DNA from: Leucobacter luti
GTDB taxonomy: Bacteria > Actinomycetota > Actinomycetes > Actinomycetales > Microbacteriaceae
Assembly (NCBI RefSeq): GCF_019464495.1
Contig: NZ_CP080492.1
Span: forward strand, 2,356,001-2,420,000
Length of the DNA stretch: 64,000 bases
Reading direction: 5' to 3'
A program made the translations under genes and the position numbers. Positions 45,489 to 55,980 of the stretch are shown piece after piece. The notes beneath the pieces are model-generated. The model saw only the letters and a list, made by a program, of their open reading frames with translations, ran no database searches and was not told the DNA's origin. Each line of letters starts with the position of its first letter. The stretch's first letter is position 1.

Positions 45489-47330
45489 ATGACTGTTTTT
45501 CACGCTTCACCCTCGTCTGCTGACGATCACGAACCCGTTCCGGAACCCGGGACGGCCCCTCGCTTGTCCACGGCACGTGCGCTCGCGCGGCTGTTCCCTT
45601 TCGCCCGCCCGGCGCTGCCCCGCCTCATTGGTGGTGCGCTGGTCGGGCTCGGAGCCGCTGTCGCGAGCCTGCTGATTCCGCTCGTGCTGCAGTGGGCCGT
45701 CGACGGACCCATCACCTCGGGAAACCGCACGCAGATCCTGTGGGCCACGCTCGCGGTGCTCGCCCTCGGAGTGGTCGAGGCGCTGATGGTGTTCTTGCGC
45801 CGTCGCTTCGTGATGACTCCGGCCGCGGGGATCGAGTATCGAGTGCGGCAGGCGTTTTACGAGCGACTGCAACAGTTGCCGGTCGCGTTCCACGATCGAT
45901 GGCAGTCGGGGCAGCTGCTGAGCCGCATGATGCAGGACATCGGTACGATCCGGCGCTGGTTGGCGTTCGGGCTGATCCTGCTGCTCATCAATGTGCTGAC
46001 GATCGTGATCGGCTCAGTCCTGCTGTTTCGCTGGCACTGGGCGCTCGGCGCCGTCTTCGTGGCGTGTTCGATCCCGCTCTGGATCCTGGGCTACCGCTTC
46101 GAGCAGCGCTACGGCGTGCTCTCGCGGCGCAGCCAGGATCAGTCCGGCGATCTCGCGACTGCGGTTGAGGAAAGTGTGCACGGGATTCGTGTGCTGAAGG
46201 CCTTCGGGCGCGGAAGCCACGCGCTCTCGCAGTTCACACGCCGCGCAGAGACGCTGCGCAAGACGGAAATGCGCAAGGCGAGCGAGATGGGCCTGCTCTG
46301 GTTCTCGCACGAGCTGGTGCCGATCCTCGCCCTCGGTGCCTGCTTCATCACAGGCGTCTGGCTTGCTGTGCACGGCCTCCTGACCGTTGGTGAGCTGTTC
46401 GCGTTCTTCGCTATGGCTGCTGCGCTGCAGTGGCCCATGTCTTCGCTCGGCTACCTTTACTCGCTGCTGATTGATACGCGGACCGCGACGGATCGCGTCT
46501 TCGATGTGTTCGACGCACCGGTCACGATCACGGATCCGGCCACGCCTCGCACCATCACGGAGCCACGCGGCGAGCTCGCGTTCCGGGGTGTTCGCTTCCA
46601 CTACCCGGACGCGGCGGGTGCGCCCGATCTGCTCACGGGGGTCGACCTCGTGCTGCGGCCGGGCGAGACGATGGCTGTGGTGGGCACCACTGGGAGTGGG
46701 AAGACGACACTCACCACGTTGCCGACTCGGCTGTTCGACGTGACAGGTGGTGCGGTGGAACTCGACGGCGTCGATGTGCGCGAGTTGCGGCTCGAAGAAT
46801 TGCGCCGCAGGATCGGCGTCGCGTTTGAAGAGCCGATCCTGTTTTCCGCCTCGGTGCGTGAAAACGTGCTGCTCGGGCGAGCGGATCTCGATCCGATGAG
46901 CCCAGAAGCTGACGCAGTGCTCGCTGAGGCGCTTGACGTTGCGCAGGCCGGCTTCGCGACTGAGCTGCCTGACGGCGTTGACACCGAAGTGGGGGAGGAG
47001 GGGCTGTCGCTCTCCGGCGGGCAACGGCAGCGACTCGCGCTCGCGCGCGTGGTGGCGGCTGCCCCCGACGTGCTCGTGCTCGACGATCCGCTGTCTGCTC
47101 TCGATGTCGACACTGAAGCGCTCGTCGAGGCTGCGCTGCGGCGCGTGCTCGCCAACACCACGGCGCTGATTGTGGCGCACCGTCCTTCGACGGTGGCGAT
47201 GGCGGATCGGGTCGCGGTGCTCTGGGATGGCCGGATTGAGGCCGTCGGCACTCACGCTGAGCTGCTGCGTGAGAACGAGCACTACCGCTACTTGATTGCA
47301 ACGATTGACCAGACGGAGGACCGCGCATGA
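45489..47330 (+). CDS. ABC exporter half-transporter, degenerate-site subunit
   Basis: 613 residues: six TMs (about 40-325) and an ATPase domain (about 365-600). Walker A is [11 protein letters not shown] near 398, the signature is [14 protein letters not shown] near 507, and Walker B is [12 protein letters not shown] near 527. The residue after Walker B Asp is Asp instead of the catalytic Glu. That loss, together with the partner's altered signature, is what makes one degenerate ATP site in heterodimeric exporters (BmrCD, LmrCD, TM287/288). ATGA overlap with the partner gene. Confidence 0.92.
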   Translation: MTVFHASPSSADDHEPVPEPGTAPRLSTARALARLFPFARPALPRLIGGALVGLGAAVASLLIPLVLQWAVDGPITSGNRTQILWATLAVLALGVVEALMVFLRRRFVMTPAAGIEYRVRQAFYERLQQLPVAFHDRWQSGQLLSRMMQDIGTIRRWLAFGLILLLINVLTIVIGSVLLFRWHWALGAVFVACSIPLWILGYRFEQRYGVLSRRSQDQSGDLATAVEESVHGIRVLKAFGRGSHALSQFTRRAETLRKTEMRKASEMGLLWFSHELVPILALGACFITGVWLAVHGLLTVGELFAFFAMAAALQWPMSSLGYLYSLLIDTRTATDRVFDVFDAPVTITDPATPRTITEPRGELAFRGVRFHYPDAAGAPDLLTGVDLVLRPGETMAVVGTTGSGKTTLTTLPTRLFDVTGGAVELDGVDVRELRLEELRRRIGVAFEEPILFSASVRENVLLGRADLDPMSPEADAVLAEALDVAQAGFATELPDGVDTEVGEEGLSLSGGQRQRLALARVVAAAPDVLVLDDPLSALDVDTEALVEAALRRVLANTTALIVAHRPSTVAMADRVAVLWDGRIEAVGTHAELLRENEHYRYLIATIDQTEDRA

Positions 47331-49144
47331 GCCCCGAGACCGTTCGCGGTACCCGCGGCGAAGACCGCGACCAGTACACCAGAGAGGAAAGCCGTGCCAT
47401 CCGGCGCCGCTCGTTGCGCCTGCTTGGCTCGATCCTCAAACCGCTGAAGCTCCTGATTCTCCTCACGGCGATCGTGATCGTCGTATCCACCGCAATGCGC
47501 GCGATCGGGCCGACGCTCATCGCTTTTGGCATCGATGAGGCACTCCCGCGCGCTGTTGACCAGGGCGACTGGGGGCCGGCTATTGGAGTGGGTCTCGCGT
47601 TCCTCGTTTCGGGCGGTGTCGGGGCGGCATTCGTCGGCTGGTATGTCGTGCTCATCGCCAAGCTCACACAGGCCGTCATGATGGAACTGCGCACCCGGAT
47701 CTTCCGGCACACTCAGCGCCTCAGCCTCGAGTTCCATGAGGGCTATACCTCCGGCCGCATCATTGCGCGGCAGACGAGCGATCTTGAGTCGATCCAGGAG
47801 CTGCTTGACGGCAGCCTGAACGAGCTCATTGACGCAATCTTGATTGGCAGTTTCACGCTGCTCATGCTGTTCTTGATCGATTGGCGCAGCGGTCTCGTGC
47901 TCCTTGGCATGGGGATTCCGCTCGTGATCCTCATGCGCTGGTTCGTGGTGGAATCGCAGAAGGGCTTCCGCTCGACGCGCGTTGTCAGCGCACGGCTCAT
48001 CGTGCAGTTCGTCGAAACCATGACCGGGATCCGTGCCGTGCAGGCGTTCCGTCGTGAGAAGCGCAACCGCGACGAATTCGCGCGGGTATCTGACGATTAC
48101 CGGCGTGCGAATCTCCGTGTGTTCCGACTCTTTGGCGTGCTAGATCCCGGCCTGATCCTGCTCGCGAATGTGACGATCGCGATCGTGCTGTTCTGGGGAG
48201 CGCTGCGCGTGATCGACGGTGGCCTCGCCATTGGCGTGCTGCTTGCCACGGTGCTGTACGTGCGCAACTTCTTCGGACCGATCGAAGAGGTGGCCATGTT
48301 CCTGAACTCCTATCAATCGGCCACCGCGGCACTCGAGAAGGTGTCGGGCGTGCTCGAAGAGGATCCGTCGGTGCAGGATCCAGCGGTGCCAGCGAGCCTC
48401 CCTGAGGCCCGTGGCGAGCTGGAGTTTGCAGACGTGAGCTTTGGCTACGGCGCCGGCCGGACCGTGCTGACCGACTGCTCACTCGTGATCCCCGCGGGCC
48501 AGACCGTCGCGCTCGTTGGGACGACCGGCGCGGGGAAATCGACGCTGGCGAAGCTCGTGGCGCGGTTCTACGATCCGACTCAGGGCAGTGTTTCCCTGGA
48601 CGGAGTGGACCTGCGTGAACTGGATCCGGCTGATCTGCGCCGTGCCATCGTGATGGTGACCCAGGAGGCGTACCTGTTTAGCGGGACAGTGGCCGAGAAT
48701 ATTGCGCTGGGGCGGCCCGATGCGACCGTTGCGGAGATCCGTGCGGCTGCGACGGCCGTCGGAGCACACGAATTCATCTCCGCACTCCCCGAGGGCTACG
48801 ACACGGACGTGAACAAGCGCGGTGGGCGAGTTTCAGCCGGCCAGCGGCAACTAATTTCCTTTGCGCGCGCCTTCCTCGCTGATCCGCGCGTGCTGATCCT
48901 GGATGAGGCGACGGCGTCGCTGGATTTGCCGAGCGAGCGGCTCGTGCAGGATGCACTGCAGCGGCTGCTCGCGGATCGCACGGCAATCATCATCGCGCAC
49001 CGACTCTCGACGGTCGCGATCGCCGATCGGGTGCTCGTGATGGAGCACGGCCGAGTGGTAGAGGACGGCAGCCCGGCCACGCTGATCGCGGCTGGCGGGC
49101 GCTATGCCGCGCTCAATGCAGGGTGGGAGGCGTCGCAGGCGTAG
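47327..49144 (+). CDS. ABC exporter half-transporter, partner subunit
   Basis: 605 residues with six TMs (about 45-330) and an ATPase domain (about 365-600). Walker A is [11 protein letters not shown] near 400. Walker B is [12 protein letters not shown], with the catalytic Glu intact. The signature is VSAGQRQ rather than SGGQ. The altered signature would face the Walker A/B of the first subunit, so exactly one of two sites is degenerate. Multidrug or lipid export is the usual role of such pairs. Confidence 0.92.
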   Translation: MSPETVRGTRGEDRDQYTREESRAIRRRSLRLLGSILKPLKLLILLTAIVIVVSTAMRAIGPTLIAFGIDEALPRAVDQGDWGPAIGVGLAFLVSGGVGAAFVGWYVVLIAKLTQAVMMELRTRIFRHTQRLSLEFHEGYTSGRIIARQTSDLESIQELLDGSLNELIDAILIGSFTLLMLFLIDWRSGLVLLGMGIPLVILMRWFVVESQKGFRSTRVVSARLIVQFVETMTGIRAVQAFRREKRNRDEFARVSDDYRRANLRVFRLFGVLDPGLILLANVTIAIVLFWGALRVIDGGLAIGVLLATVLYVRNFFGPIEEVAMFLNSYQSATAALEKVSGVLEEDPSVQDPAVPASLPEARGELEFADVSFGYGAGRTVLTDCSLVIPAGQTVALVGTTGAGKSTLAKLVARFYDPTQGSVSLDGVDLRELDPADLRRAIVMVTQEAYLFSGTVAENIALGRPDATVAEIRAAATAVGAHEFISALPEGYDTDVNKRGGRVSAGQRQLISFARAFLADPRVLILDEATASLDLPSERLVQDALQRLLADRTAIIIAHRLSTVAIADRVLVMEHGRVVEDGSPATLIAAGGRYAALNAGWEASQA

Positions 49145-49224
49145 GCCTCATCGCGGGGGCGCCTGCGCTCCCGTGATCCCGCTCCCGTGATCCCGCTCCC
49201 GTGATCCCGTGCGAGAGCATCCTT

Positions 49225-49336
49225 CGTGCCCGTGCCCGTGCCCGTGCCCGTGCCCGTGCCCGTGCCCGTGCCCATCCCCATCCCCATCCCCATCCCCATC
49301 CCCATCCCCATCCCCATCCCCATCCCCATCCCCATG
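49225..49336. repeat. Adjoining CGTGCC and CCCCAT hexanucleotide arrays
   Basis: About eight units of CGTGCC (49225-49272) pass directly into about eleven units of CCCCAT (to 49336), with no spacers. This is a compound short tandem repeat likely to vary in number between strains. Confidence 0.9.
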
Positions 49337-49355
49337 CTCCCTGTGCCCATCCTGC

Positions 49356-49407
49356 TGTGAGCGCAAGTGGTCGAATACCCCGGTCTATTCAGCCACTTGC
49401 GCTCACA
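49356..49407. repeat. Nested long hairpin element
   Basis: Outer arms TGTGAGCGCAAGTGG (49356-49370) and its exact complement (49393-49407), 15 of 15. Two bases in on each side, an inner stem GAATA/TATTC (49373-49377, 49386-49390) closes a loop of CCCCGGTC. It lies 212 nt after the ABC operon. Confidence 0.8.
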
Positions 49408-49568
49408 CGACGGGGCGAGCGGGGCGAGCGGGGGTGCAGGGTGCACGGGGCACGGGGCAGGGGGCAGGGGGCAGGGTGCACGGGGCAGGCTGCAGGGTGC
49501 AGGGGTCGGCCGGGTGTGGGGCTTGCGGGTGTGAAGGGCGCGGGGGCGCGCTCCGCGTCGTCGCGCGT

Positions 49569-50729
49569 TCAGTGCGCGGCGAGGCGGAACGGGGCCGGCG
49601 GGAACGCGACGCCGAGCGCGGCGTCAGCAAGCACTCGGCCGATCGCAGGCGCAAACTTGAAGCCGTGGCCGGAGAACCCGGCTGCAACCGTGATCGGACC
49701 TACTCGATCGAGCACGAAGCGCCCGGAGGCCGTTGACGTGTAGGTGCAACTGATCTCCGCAGCCGTGTCTGGATCGAGGCCGGGGAACCACTCCGCCACA
49801 TAGTCGCGGAGCGCGGCGCGCGCGAGGTCCGGAGCACGAAAGCGGCGATCGTCGGGATCGACTTCGTCACCCACAGCGTGGAACCCGACTTTGACTCCTT
49901 CACCGGGCGTGAGCATTCCGTAGACCGACCCGGTGCGTGCTCGGGCGCCGTCGCTGTCCTCGTCGCGATCCTGCATGCTGCGCACATGGTTGAACGAGGG
50001 CCACCAGGTCTCGGCCCCTGGCTCCCGGAACCGCGGCTGCGGCTGAAAGTGAGCGGGGTGTTCCTCAGTGACGGTGAGCTGTGGCAGAACCACGTGATCT
50101 CGCAGCAATTCGCGGCTCCACGCACCAGCGGCGACCACGACCCCGCTGGCCTGGAGCTGGAACGATTCTCCTGCCGCGTTCGCTCCGCTCACCACGGCGC
50201 CGCCTTCTGTGAGCGTGATCTCCGCGACGCGGTGCTCGAAGCGAAGGTCTGCGCCGTGCCTGCTGGCCTCTGCGGCAAAGACCTCGAGTGCCGTGGCCGC
50301 GTGCACACGCCCAGCGTCACGGTTCACGAGGACCGCACCCTCGAAGCGCATTCCGGGCCAGCGAGCGGCCGCCTCGTCCGGCGTGATGATCTCGGTTGCT
50401 GCACCCCGCGCCAGAAGGGCAGCGTGAGCGTTCGTGACGGCCGTTGGATCGCCGTGGGTGACGAGCCCGCAGAGCGTGAGGAGCTGTTCGCCTGAGGCCT
50501 CAGCGAGCTCACCCCAGAGGGCGAAGGCCTCGTCGTAGAGATCCAAGTAGAGCTCTTCGTCATACGCGTTGTTCATGTTGCGCGTGGCGCCGTGTGAGGC
50601 GCCGCGGGTGTGACCCCTGCCGAATCGCTCGAGCAGCACGACGCTGCGGCCGCGCAACGCGAGCTGCCAGGCTGCGGCGAGGCCCATGACGCCCCCGCCC
50701 ACGACGATGTGGTCGAAGCGCTCGCTCAC
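49569..50729 (-). CDS. solA: FAD-dependent amine oxidase, sarcosine/N-methyltryptophan oxidase type
   Basis: 386 residues. The Rossmann motif is VVGGGVMGLAAAWQLALRGR at about 9-28. ASHGATRNMNNAY follows, where the family has SSHGxTRxxR. The covalent-FAD Cys is in EISCTYTSTASGRFVLDR near 325, and the C-terminal GFSGHGFKFAPAIG closes the fold. It oxidises an N-methyl amino acid to release formaldehyde and H2O2; the exact substrate and the symbol are uncertain. Downstream of DUF4229 by 9 nt on the same strand. Confidence 0.85.
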   Translation of the reverse strand: MSERFDHIVVGGGVMGLAAAWQLALRGRSVVLLERFGRGHTRGASHGATRNMNNAYDEELYLDLYDEAFALWGELAEASGEQLLTLCGLVTHGDPTAVTNAHAALLARGAATEIITPDEAAARWPGMRFEGAVLVNRDAGRVHAATALEVFAAEASRHGADLRFEHRVAEITLTEGGAVVSGANAAGESFQLQASGVVVAAGAWSRELLRDHVVLPQLTVTEEHPAHFQPQPRFREPGAETWWPSFNHVRSMQDRDEDSDGARARTGSVYGMLTPGEGVKVGFHAVGDEVDPDDRRFRAPDLARAALRDYVAEWFPGLDPDTAAEISCTYTSTASGRFVLDRVGPITVAAGFSGHGFKFAPAIGRVLADAALGVAFPPAPFRLAAH

Positions 50730-50738
50730 GGGGCGGCC

Positions 50739-51092
50739 CTAGGCGCTTTCCCTCGGCGCGGAGGAATCGCCGCGGGGGTCCAGGTGAGCCGCAGAAGTTT
50801 CAGCGGAAGTATCCGGTTCGTTCGACTGGAGCGCTGCTCCAGCTTCGACGGCTTCGTCCTCGACGATGCTGTCGGGAGTGCGCTCTCGATTGCGCCAGTC
50901 GTAGATGCTCTCCGACGCGGTATCGCGCGGACGCGAGAGGAAAATGATGGAGAGAGAAACCCCGATCAGCGCCGCAAAGATCGCTGCCAGCCAGGGCCAG
51001 ATGCCCAGCACGAAGAGCACGGCAAACGGCACTGCGAAGAAGAGCAGACGCAGCACGGTGTATACGATCCAGGCGGTGCGGGGGTTATTCAC
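50739..51092 (-). CDS. DUF4229 membrane protein
   Basis: 117 residues: two TMs (about 8-26, 30-48) then a charged, probably disordered tail. The YTVLRLLFFAVPFAVLF start and SLIIFLSRPRD-like turn are typical of DUF4229, an actinobacterial family found near men genes. Function unknown. Shares a divergent spacer with the PLDc_N gene. Confidence 0.8.
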   Translation of the reverse strand: MNNPRTAWIVYTVLRLLFFAVPFAVLFVLGIWPWLAAIFAALIGVSLSIIFLSRPRDTASESIYDWRNRERTPDSIVEDEAVEAGAALQSNEPDTSAETSAAHLDPRGDSSAPRESA

Positions 51093-51184
51093 GCGCCCGA
51101 GTCTACCCGGGGCTCCTGCGCTCGGGCTGAAGTGAACGGCTGATGTCCAGCGGGTCGTGAGCGGCGACGAGTACCATGAGGAGT

Positions 51185-51709
51185 ATGGTGCGATTCGTGA
51201 TTATCGGTATCGTCATCGCCGTGGCGTTTACGCTGTACGCGCTCGTTGACGCGGCGATGACTGATGGATCGCGTGCCCGCGGCGTGAGCAAGCCGGTCTG
51301 GGTGCTGATCGTTGTCGTCCTGCCCGTGATCGGCGGTGTGCTCTGGTTCCTCATCGGCAAGGGGCAGCCACGTCCGCCCGTACGGCAGTCCGCTCCAGAT
51401 GATGACCCACGGTTCACGGCGACTCGCTTGTCGGATGCTGATCTCGACGCGCACATGCGCGATCTGGAAGACCGCCTGCGTGAGCTCGACAGTGAAACCT
51501 TCCCGGGTGAAGAGCCGGTAAACCCGGTCCAGCCGTCGCAGGATCGCAGTGAGGCGAGCGACACCGACGCTGCTGACGCTCCGGAAACTGAGCGGCCAGC
51601 GATGACGGATGATCCGACCGAACAGCCGAAGGCCCCCGAGCCCGGCCCGCGCGACCCCGATCGGCGCGAGGGCGGCACTCGAGCCGATGGCGACGCACCG
51701 AAACCGTGA
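51185..51709 (+). CDS. PLDc_N-domain membrane protein
   Basis: 174 residues. TM1 at about 4-24 and TM2 near 36-57 with VLPVIGGVLWFLIGKGQP, the phospholipase D N-terminal (PLDc_N) signature. The rest is acidic and disordered-looking. The TACCAT box 7-13 nt upstream suggests leaderless transcription from this ATG; an ATG 9 nt earlier is possible. The stop overlaps the menD start by 4 nt. Confidence 0.8.
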   Translation: MVRFVIIGIVIAVAFTLYALVDAAMTDGSRARGVSKPVWVLIVVVLPVIGGVLWFLIGKGQPRPPVRQSAPDDDPRFTATRLSDADLDAHMRDLEDRLRELDSETFPGEEPVNPVQPSQDRSEASDTDAADAPETERPAMTDDPTEQPKAPEPGPRDPDRREGGTRADGDAPKP

Positions 51710-53482
51710 GCGCTGCTCCTGCTCCGGCCTCGATCTTTGCGGTTGAACTCCTCGGGGAGCTGATCCGCCGCGGCGTTCGTGACGTCGTCGTGTGCCCGGG
51801 CTCCCGCTCTCAGGCTCTCGCGCTCGCGGCCGCCGCGGCTGAACGCTCCGAAGCGATCCGCCTGCACGTGCGGCTCGACGAGCGCTCAGCGGGCTTCTTC
51901 GCGCTCGGCATCGCGCGCGAAACCGGGATCCCCGCACCCGTGATCGTGACGAGCGGTGGAGCGGTGGCGAATCTCTTGCCCGCAGCGCTCGAAGCATACG
52001 AGGCCCGCGTCCCAATGCTGCTCCTCACTGCGGACCGTCCAGCGGAATTGCGCGGGATCCGGAGCAATCAGACCACCGCTCAGCCGGGCCTGCTGCGCGC
52101 AACGCGGCTCATGCTCGACGTGCCTGCGCCTGAGTTTTCGGAGAGCGGCGACCTGCGACGAGACGGTGTGCGGGATCCCGGCGTGCTTGCGTCGCGGGCG
52201 CTCGCCGCAGCCACCGGTGCGCCTGGCGCGGCCCCCGCAGGCCCCGTGCACCTCAACCTCGCATTCCGCGAGCCGCTCTCCGGCACCGCCGGTTTCGACG
52301 CAATGATTGCTGACGGCTTCGCCGCGGCGCGTGAAGAAGCCGTGGCGGGCACCGCGCTGCGCGCTGATCCGCACCCCGGCTTTGACCGGAGCGAGCGCTA
52401 CGAACACGGTGGCGACGCCCTCACCGTCGTGATCGCTGGCGCCGACGCTGGACCCGAGGCTGAGGCGTTCGCGCACGCGGCTGGAGCTCCGCTGCTCGCG
52501 GAGGTGGTGAGCGGCGCGCGCTTTGGGCGTGAGACGATCACGGGCTACGCGACGCTGCTCGATGACCCGGAGATCGGCGGGCTGACCGAGCGTGCCGTCG
52601 TGTTCGGCCACCCGACGCTGACGCGCCAGGTCACCGCGCTGTTGCTGCGTGAAGACGTTGAGGTGATCGTGGTTGATCCACACACCGGCCCGGGGTTGAC
52701 CACGTGAACCCGGGCAATCGAGCTCGCATTGTGCGCGAGGCGACGGTGGCCGAAGGGTTCAGTCCGCGCACCCTGCACCGGTGGCTCGGGCTCTGGGTGC
52801 TCCCCGATCGGGAGCTGCAACGCGCGCGCACCACTGTGCACGAGCCAGATCTCTCCGCCGCGACCGCCACGGGGTACAAGGAGCGCAACGCATATGCGCG
52901 CGCTGAGGTCGCCACGATGCGCGAGCCGATCACGCGCGAGTTGCTTGCGGAGTCGGTGTGGCGCGCCACTTGGCCGCACGACCGCCTCGTGCTCGCGGCC
53001 TCACGTCTCGTGCGTGTGCTTGACGCGCTCGCTGCCGGTCGCAAGCTCACCGTGCACGCGAACCGCGGGCTCGCGGGGATCGATGGCACGATCGCGACGG
53101 CAATCGGCGTTGCGGCTGCGAGTCAAGGGGACGCCGATCCTGCGCGTGCGGCCGGAATTACCCGCGTGCTCATCGGCGACCTCGCCCTGCTCCACGACGC
53201 TGGGTCGCTGCTGCTGCCAGAGGGGAGACAGCGATCCGGATCCAACTCATTGTGGGGAACGATGGCGGCGGGACGATCTTTGACGGACTCGAGGTTGCGG
53301 GCGCCGCAGATCGCGAGGCCTTCGACCGCGTGATGTTTGCGCCGCAGCGCGTGGCGCTTGCAGAGCTCGCCGCTGCCTACGGCTGGGAATACCGCAGAAT
53401 TGAAACTCGCAGCGAACTCGAGCGACTGCTGACCGAACCGGTGACCGGGCCGTGCCTGGTCGAGGCCCCGCTCGCACGCTAG
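51706..53482 (+). CDS. menD: SEPHCHC synthase (MenD), interrupted by two frameshifts
   Basis: ThDP enzyme joining isochorismate and 2-oxoglutarate. Three frames in turn hold one protein. Frame 1 has the PYR domain ([37 protein letters not shown]) up to VDPHTGPG. Frame 2 has [17 protein letters not shown] to [18 protein letters not shown], the ThDP GDLxxxHD motif. Frame 3 has [14 protein letters not shown] to EAPLAR. One extra G in each of two G4 runs (about 52689-52692 and 53221-53224) gives a continuous 592-residue MenD. As written, a TGA/GTG overlap at 52704 looks like a gene boundary but cuts the central domain. Confidence 0.9.
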
Positions 53483-53654
53483 CGCTGCTTGCGTGCCTGG
53501 CTCGTCGGCCCCGGCCTGCCCTGCCCTGTCCTGCTCTGCCCTGACCGGCCCGCCCTGCGCCGGTCCGCGACTCGCTGCAGCCACATTCCTTTCGGAAGCG
53601 TCGCGCTGACCGCGCCCAAGCCATACAGTGGGGTGCACAACAGGGGAGATGACG

Positions 53655-54527
53655 ATGGCGCACAAGTTCTGGACCGACGACGTGACCGAGCTCTTGCGAG
53701 TGCGGAAGGAGTTCTCGCTGCGCGAGGTTGATCCCGGATCGACCCCTGGCACGAATGCCAACAAGCGGGGCGGTCAAGCCGAACTTGCCTGGTCTGCACA
53801 GGAAGTGCGCGAGCTCCAGGAGAAACTCTTTGCCCAGAGTCGCGTGGGAGCTCGTGACCGTGTGCTTGTGGTGCTGCAGGCGATGGACGCTGCGGGCAAG
53901 GGCGGCATCGTCAACCACGTCTTCGCCCAGCTGGAACCATACGGCCTCGCCCTCGCGGCGTTTAAGGCGCCGACCGAAGAAGAGCGGGCCCATGATTTCT
54001 TGTGGCGGGTTGAGCCGCACGTGCCGGGTCCCGGTTTGATCGGGTTGTTCGACCGATCCCACTATGAAGATGTCTTGATCCAGCGCGTTCGGAGTTTTGC
54101 GCCTCCGGAGGAAATCGAGCGCCGTTACGGTGCGATCATTGATTTTGAACGTCGGATCGCAGACGACGGAGTCAGGATCGTCAAGATCATGCTGCACATT
54201 TCTCCGGAAGAGCAGGCTGCGCGCCTGCTCGATCGGCTGGGCGACCCGGAGAAGCACTGGAAGTACAACGCTGGCGACGTGGACGAGCGCCTCCTGTGGC
54301 CTGAATACATGGATGCGTTCCAGCTCGCGATCGAGCGCACGGCCGCCCCGCACGCACCCTGGTACGTGGTCCCGGCAAACGCAAAGTGGTACGCCCGGGC
54401 AGCGGTGCAGCGGATTGTGATCTCAGAGCTGCAGCGGATCGGGCCAGAGTGGCCGGCGGTCGACTTCGACGTTGCCGCAGAGCGTGCTCGGGTCGAGGCG
54501 ACGCTGGGCCTGAGCTGGCCGAACTAG
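53655..54527 (+). CDS. ppk2: Polyphosphate kinase 2 family
   Basis: 290 residues. Walker A is DAAGKGGIV near 76, FDRSHYEDVLIQRVR gives the Asp-Arg pair near 135, and a C-terminal lid has GDPEKHWKYNAGDVDERLLW. Length and motifs fit class III (polyP:AMP/ADP phosphotransferase). GGGGAG precedes the chosen ATG by 6 nt. It stands alone downstream of menD, with a CCTGCC-rich spacer between. Confidence 0.9.
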   Translation: MAHKFWTDDVTELLRVRKEFSLREVDPGSTPGTNANKRGGQAELAWSAQEVRELQEKLFAQSRVGARDRVLVVLQAMDAAGKGGIVNHVFAQLEPYGLALAAFKAPTEEERAHDFLWRVEPHVPGPGLIGLFDRSHYEDVLIQRVRSFAPPEEIERRYGAIIDFERRIADDGVRIVKIMLHISPEEQAARLLDRLGDPEKHWKYNAGDVDERLLWPEYMDAFQLAIERTAAPHAPWYVVPANAKWYARAAVQRIVISELQRIGPEWPAVDFDVAAERARVEATLGLSWPN

Positions 54528-54545
54528 CGTTTGCCCCGCAGCACG

Positions 54546-55873
54546 CTACGCCGCAAACGCCTCAGTGACCGGACGGAATTTTGAGACGGTCTCGCCGAAC
54601 TCATGCTCCGGATCTGATCCCACCACGATCCCTCCGCCTGCACTCGCGGTGACAGAGCGCACGCCGGTGGTCGGGTCAGTGGCGCCGAGCTGGGCACAGC
54701 GCAGCGCGATCACCCACTCGCCGTCGCCGGCTGCGTCGATCCAGCCGACGGCTCCGGAGTAGCGACCACGATCGAACGGCTCGAGTTCGGCAATTGCGGC
54801 GACCGCAGCGGCGGTCGGCGTGCCCGCGACTGCTGCGGTGGGGTGCAGCGCACCGACGAGCTCGATCGCGGAGCTGTGCTCGTCCAGGCTCGCGCCGAGG
54901 TCAGTCGCGAGATGCCATACGTTTGGCAGCTGGAGCGGAAACGGCTCCTCGCTCGTCCGCAGCTCGCGCACATGAGGCGACAGCGCGGTTACGCGCTCTG
55001 CACGGCAAATGCGTGCTCGTGCTGTTCTTTGCTGCTGGTCAGCAACTCGTCGCGCGCTTGCGCATCGCGCTGGGGCGCGTCTGCGTGGCGCGCACGGGTA
55101 CCCGCGAGGACACGTGCTGAGACGGCGCCGTTGGTTGAGCGGATGAGTGTTTCCGGGCTCGCCCCGATCATGCCGTCTACTGCGAAGGTCCAGCAGTCGA
55201 GGTAACGCTCCGCGAGTCGTGTGAGCGGCACACGCAGATCGGATCCTGCGGCAACTTGGCCCTCGATTTGCCGTGCGAGCACGATCTTCTCGGCTGCGCC
55301 ACGCTCAATTCGCTGCACGGACTCTCGCACCCCATCGAGATAGGAGTCAACTGAGCCTGCCGTCTCGGGGTCGCCAGGGAGCTGCCGTGGAACAAACTCG
55401 ACACCCGGCCACGAACCAGCCGCCTGGGGAGCGGGAACGGAGGCCAACCCTTCGGTTGCGAGTTCAGGATCGGCGTGGTCGCCGGCACGATCTGGTGCAG
55501 CAGTCGTTTCCGTGATCCACCACCGGTTGCGATGGCGTGCCACGAGGATCCGCGGCACAATCAGCACACTCTCGGCGGCACTCGAATCTGCGAATGCGAA
55601 GGTTCCGAGGGCGACGAGGCCTGAGCCAGGGAGCGAGACCGGGTCGTCGACACTGGCGGCTGTGGCGATCTTTCGCCAGGCAGTCGCGGCGTCGCGGAAC
55701 CGCTCTGCGCCACGAAAGTGCAGGCGCAGGGTCTCGCCGATCCCCACGCAGCCGCGATCTCCACGGTGCCACAGGAGTGGATCGGACGGATCGGCGAGCG
55801 CCAGCAGATCCGGCGCTCGATCGAGGGGTCGGGTGACCGCGCGCAAGCGGGGTACGGCGGTTTCACTCGTCAC
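54546..55873 (-). CDS. menF: Isochorismate synthase, interrupted by one frameshift
   Basis: Chorismate to isochorismate, first step to menaquinone. Frame 1 from 55873 contains GAAEKIVLARQ (catalytic Lys region), GASPETLIRS and VLAGTRARH to HEHAFAVQSA. After a TAA at 54989-54991 the next frame goes on at VTALSPHVRELRTSEE to ALHPTAAVAGTP, GRYSGAVGWIDAAGDGEW and the end. One missing G (GCGTAA for GCGGTAA) at about 54991 explains it; repair gives 442 residues, normal for the family. The C-terminal part holds key active-site residues, so a real shift would inactivate the enzyme. Confidence 0.9.
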
Positions 55874-55980
55874 CCGACCAATGTACTCCTCCGGGCTGAG
55901 CAGGACCTCTCACCCCGATCCTGGCCGCGCCGAGAAGACTCCCCGCTGTGCGCACAGGGGAGACGGGCTACCATAGGGGG

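Larger units (their letters stand above)
49145..49568. other. Repeat-rich spacer between convergent genes
   Basis: 424 nt with no gene. In order: CTCCCGTGATCCCG repeats, two hexanucleotide arrays, a nested hairpin, and a purine-rich tract of GGGGCA/GGGTGCA units (about 49410-49510). Confidence 0.7.

Noticed and set aside
49225..49336. Regular repeat array that could be mistaken for CRISPR
   Set aside because: Period is six bases with no unique spacers and no cas genes in the window; it is a simple tandem repeat.
52704..53333. Separate downstream gene suggested by the TGA/GTG overlap in menD
   Set aside because: The product begins in the middle domain of MenD and lacks its own ThDP-fold start; one added G joins it to the upstream frame.
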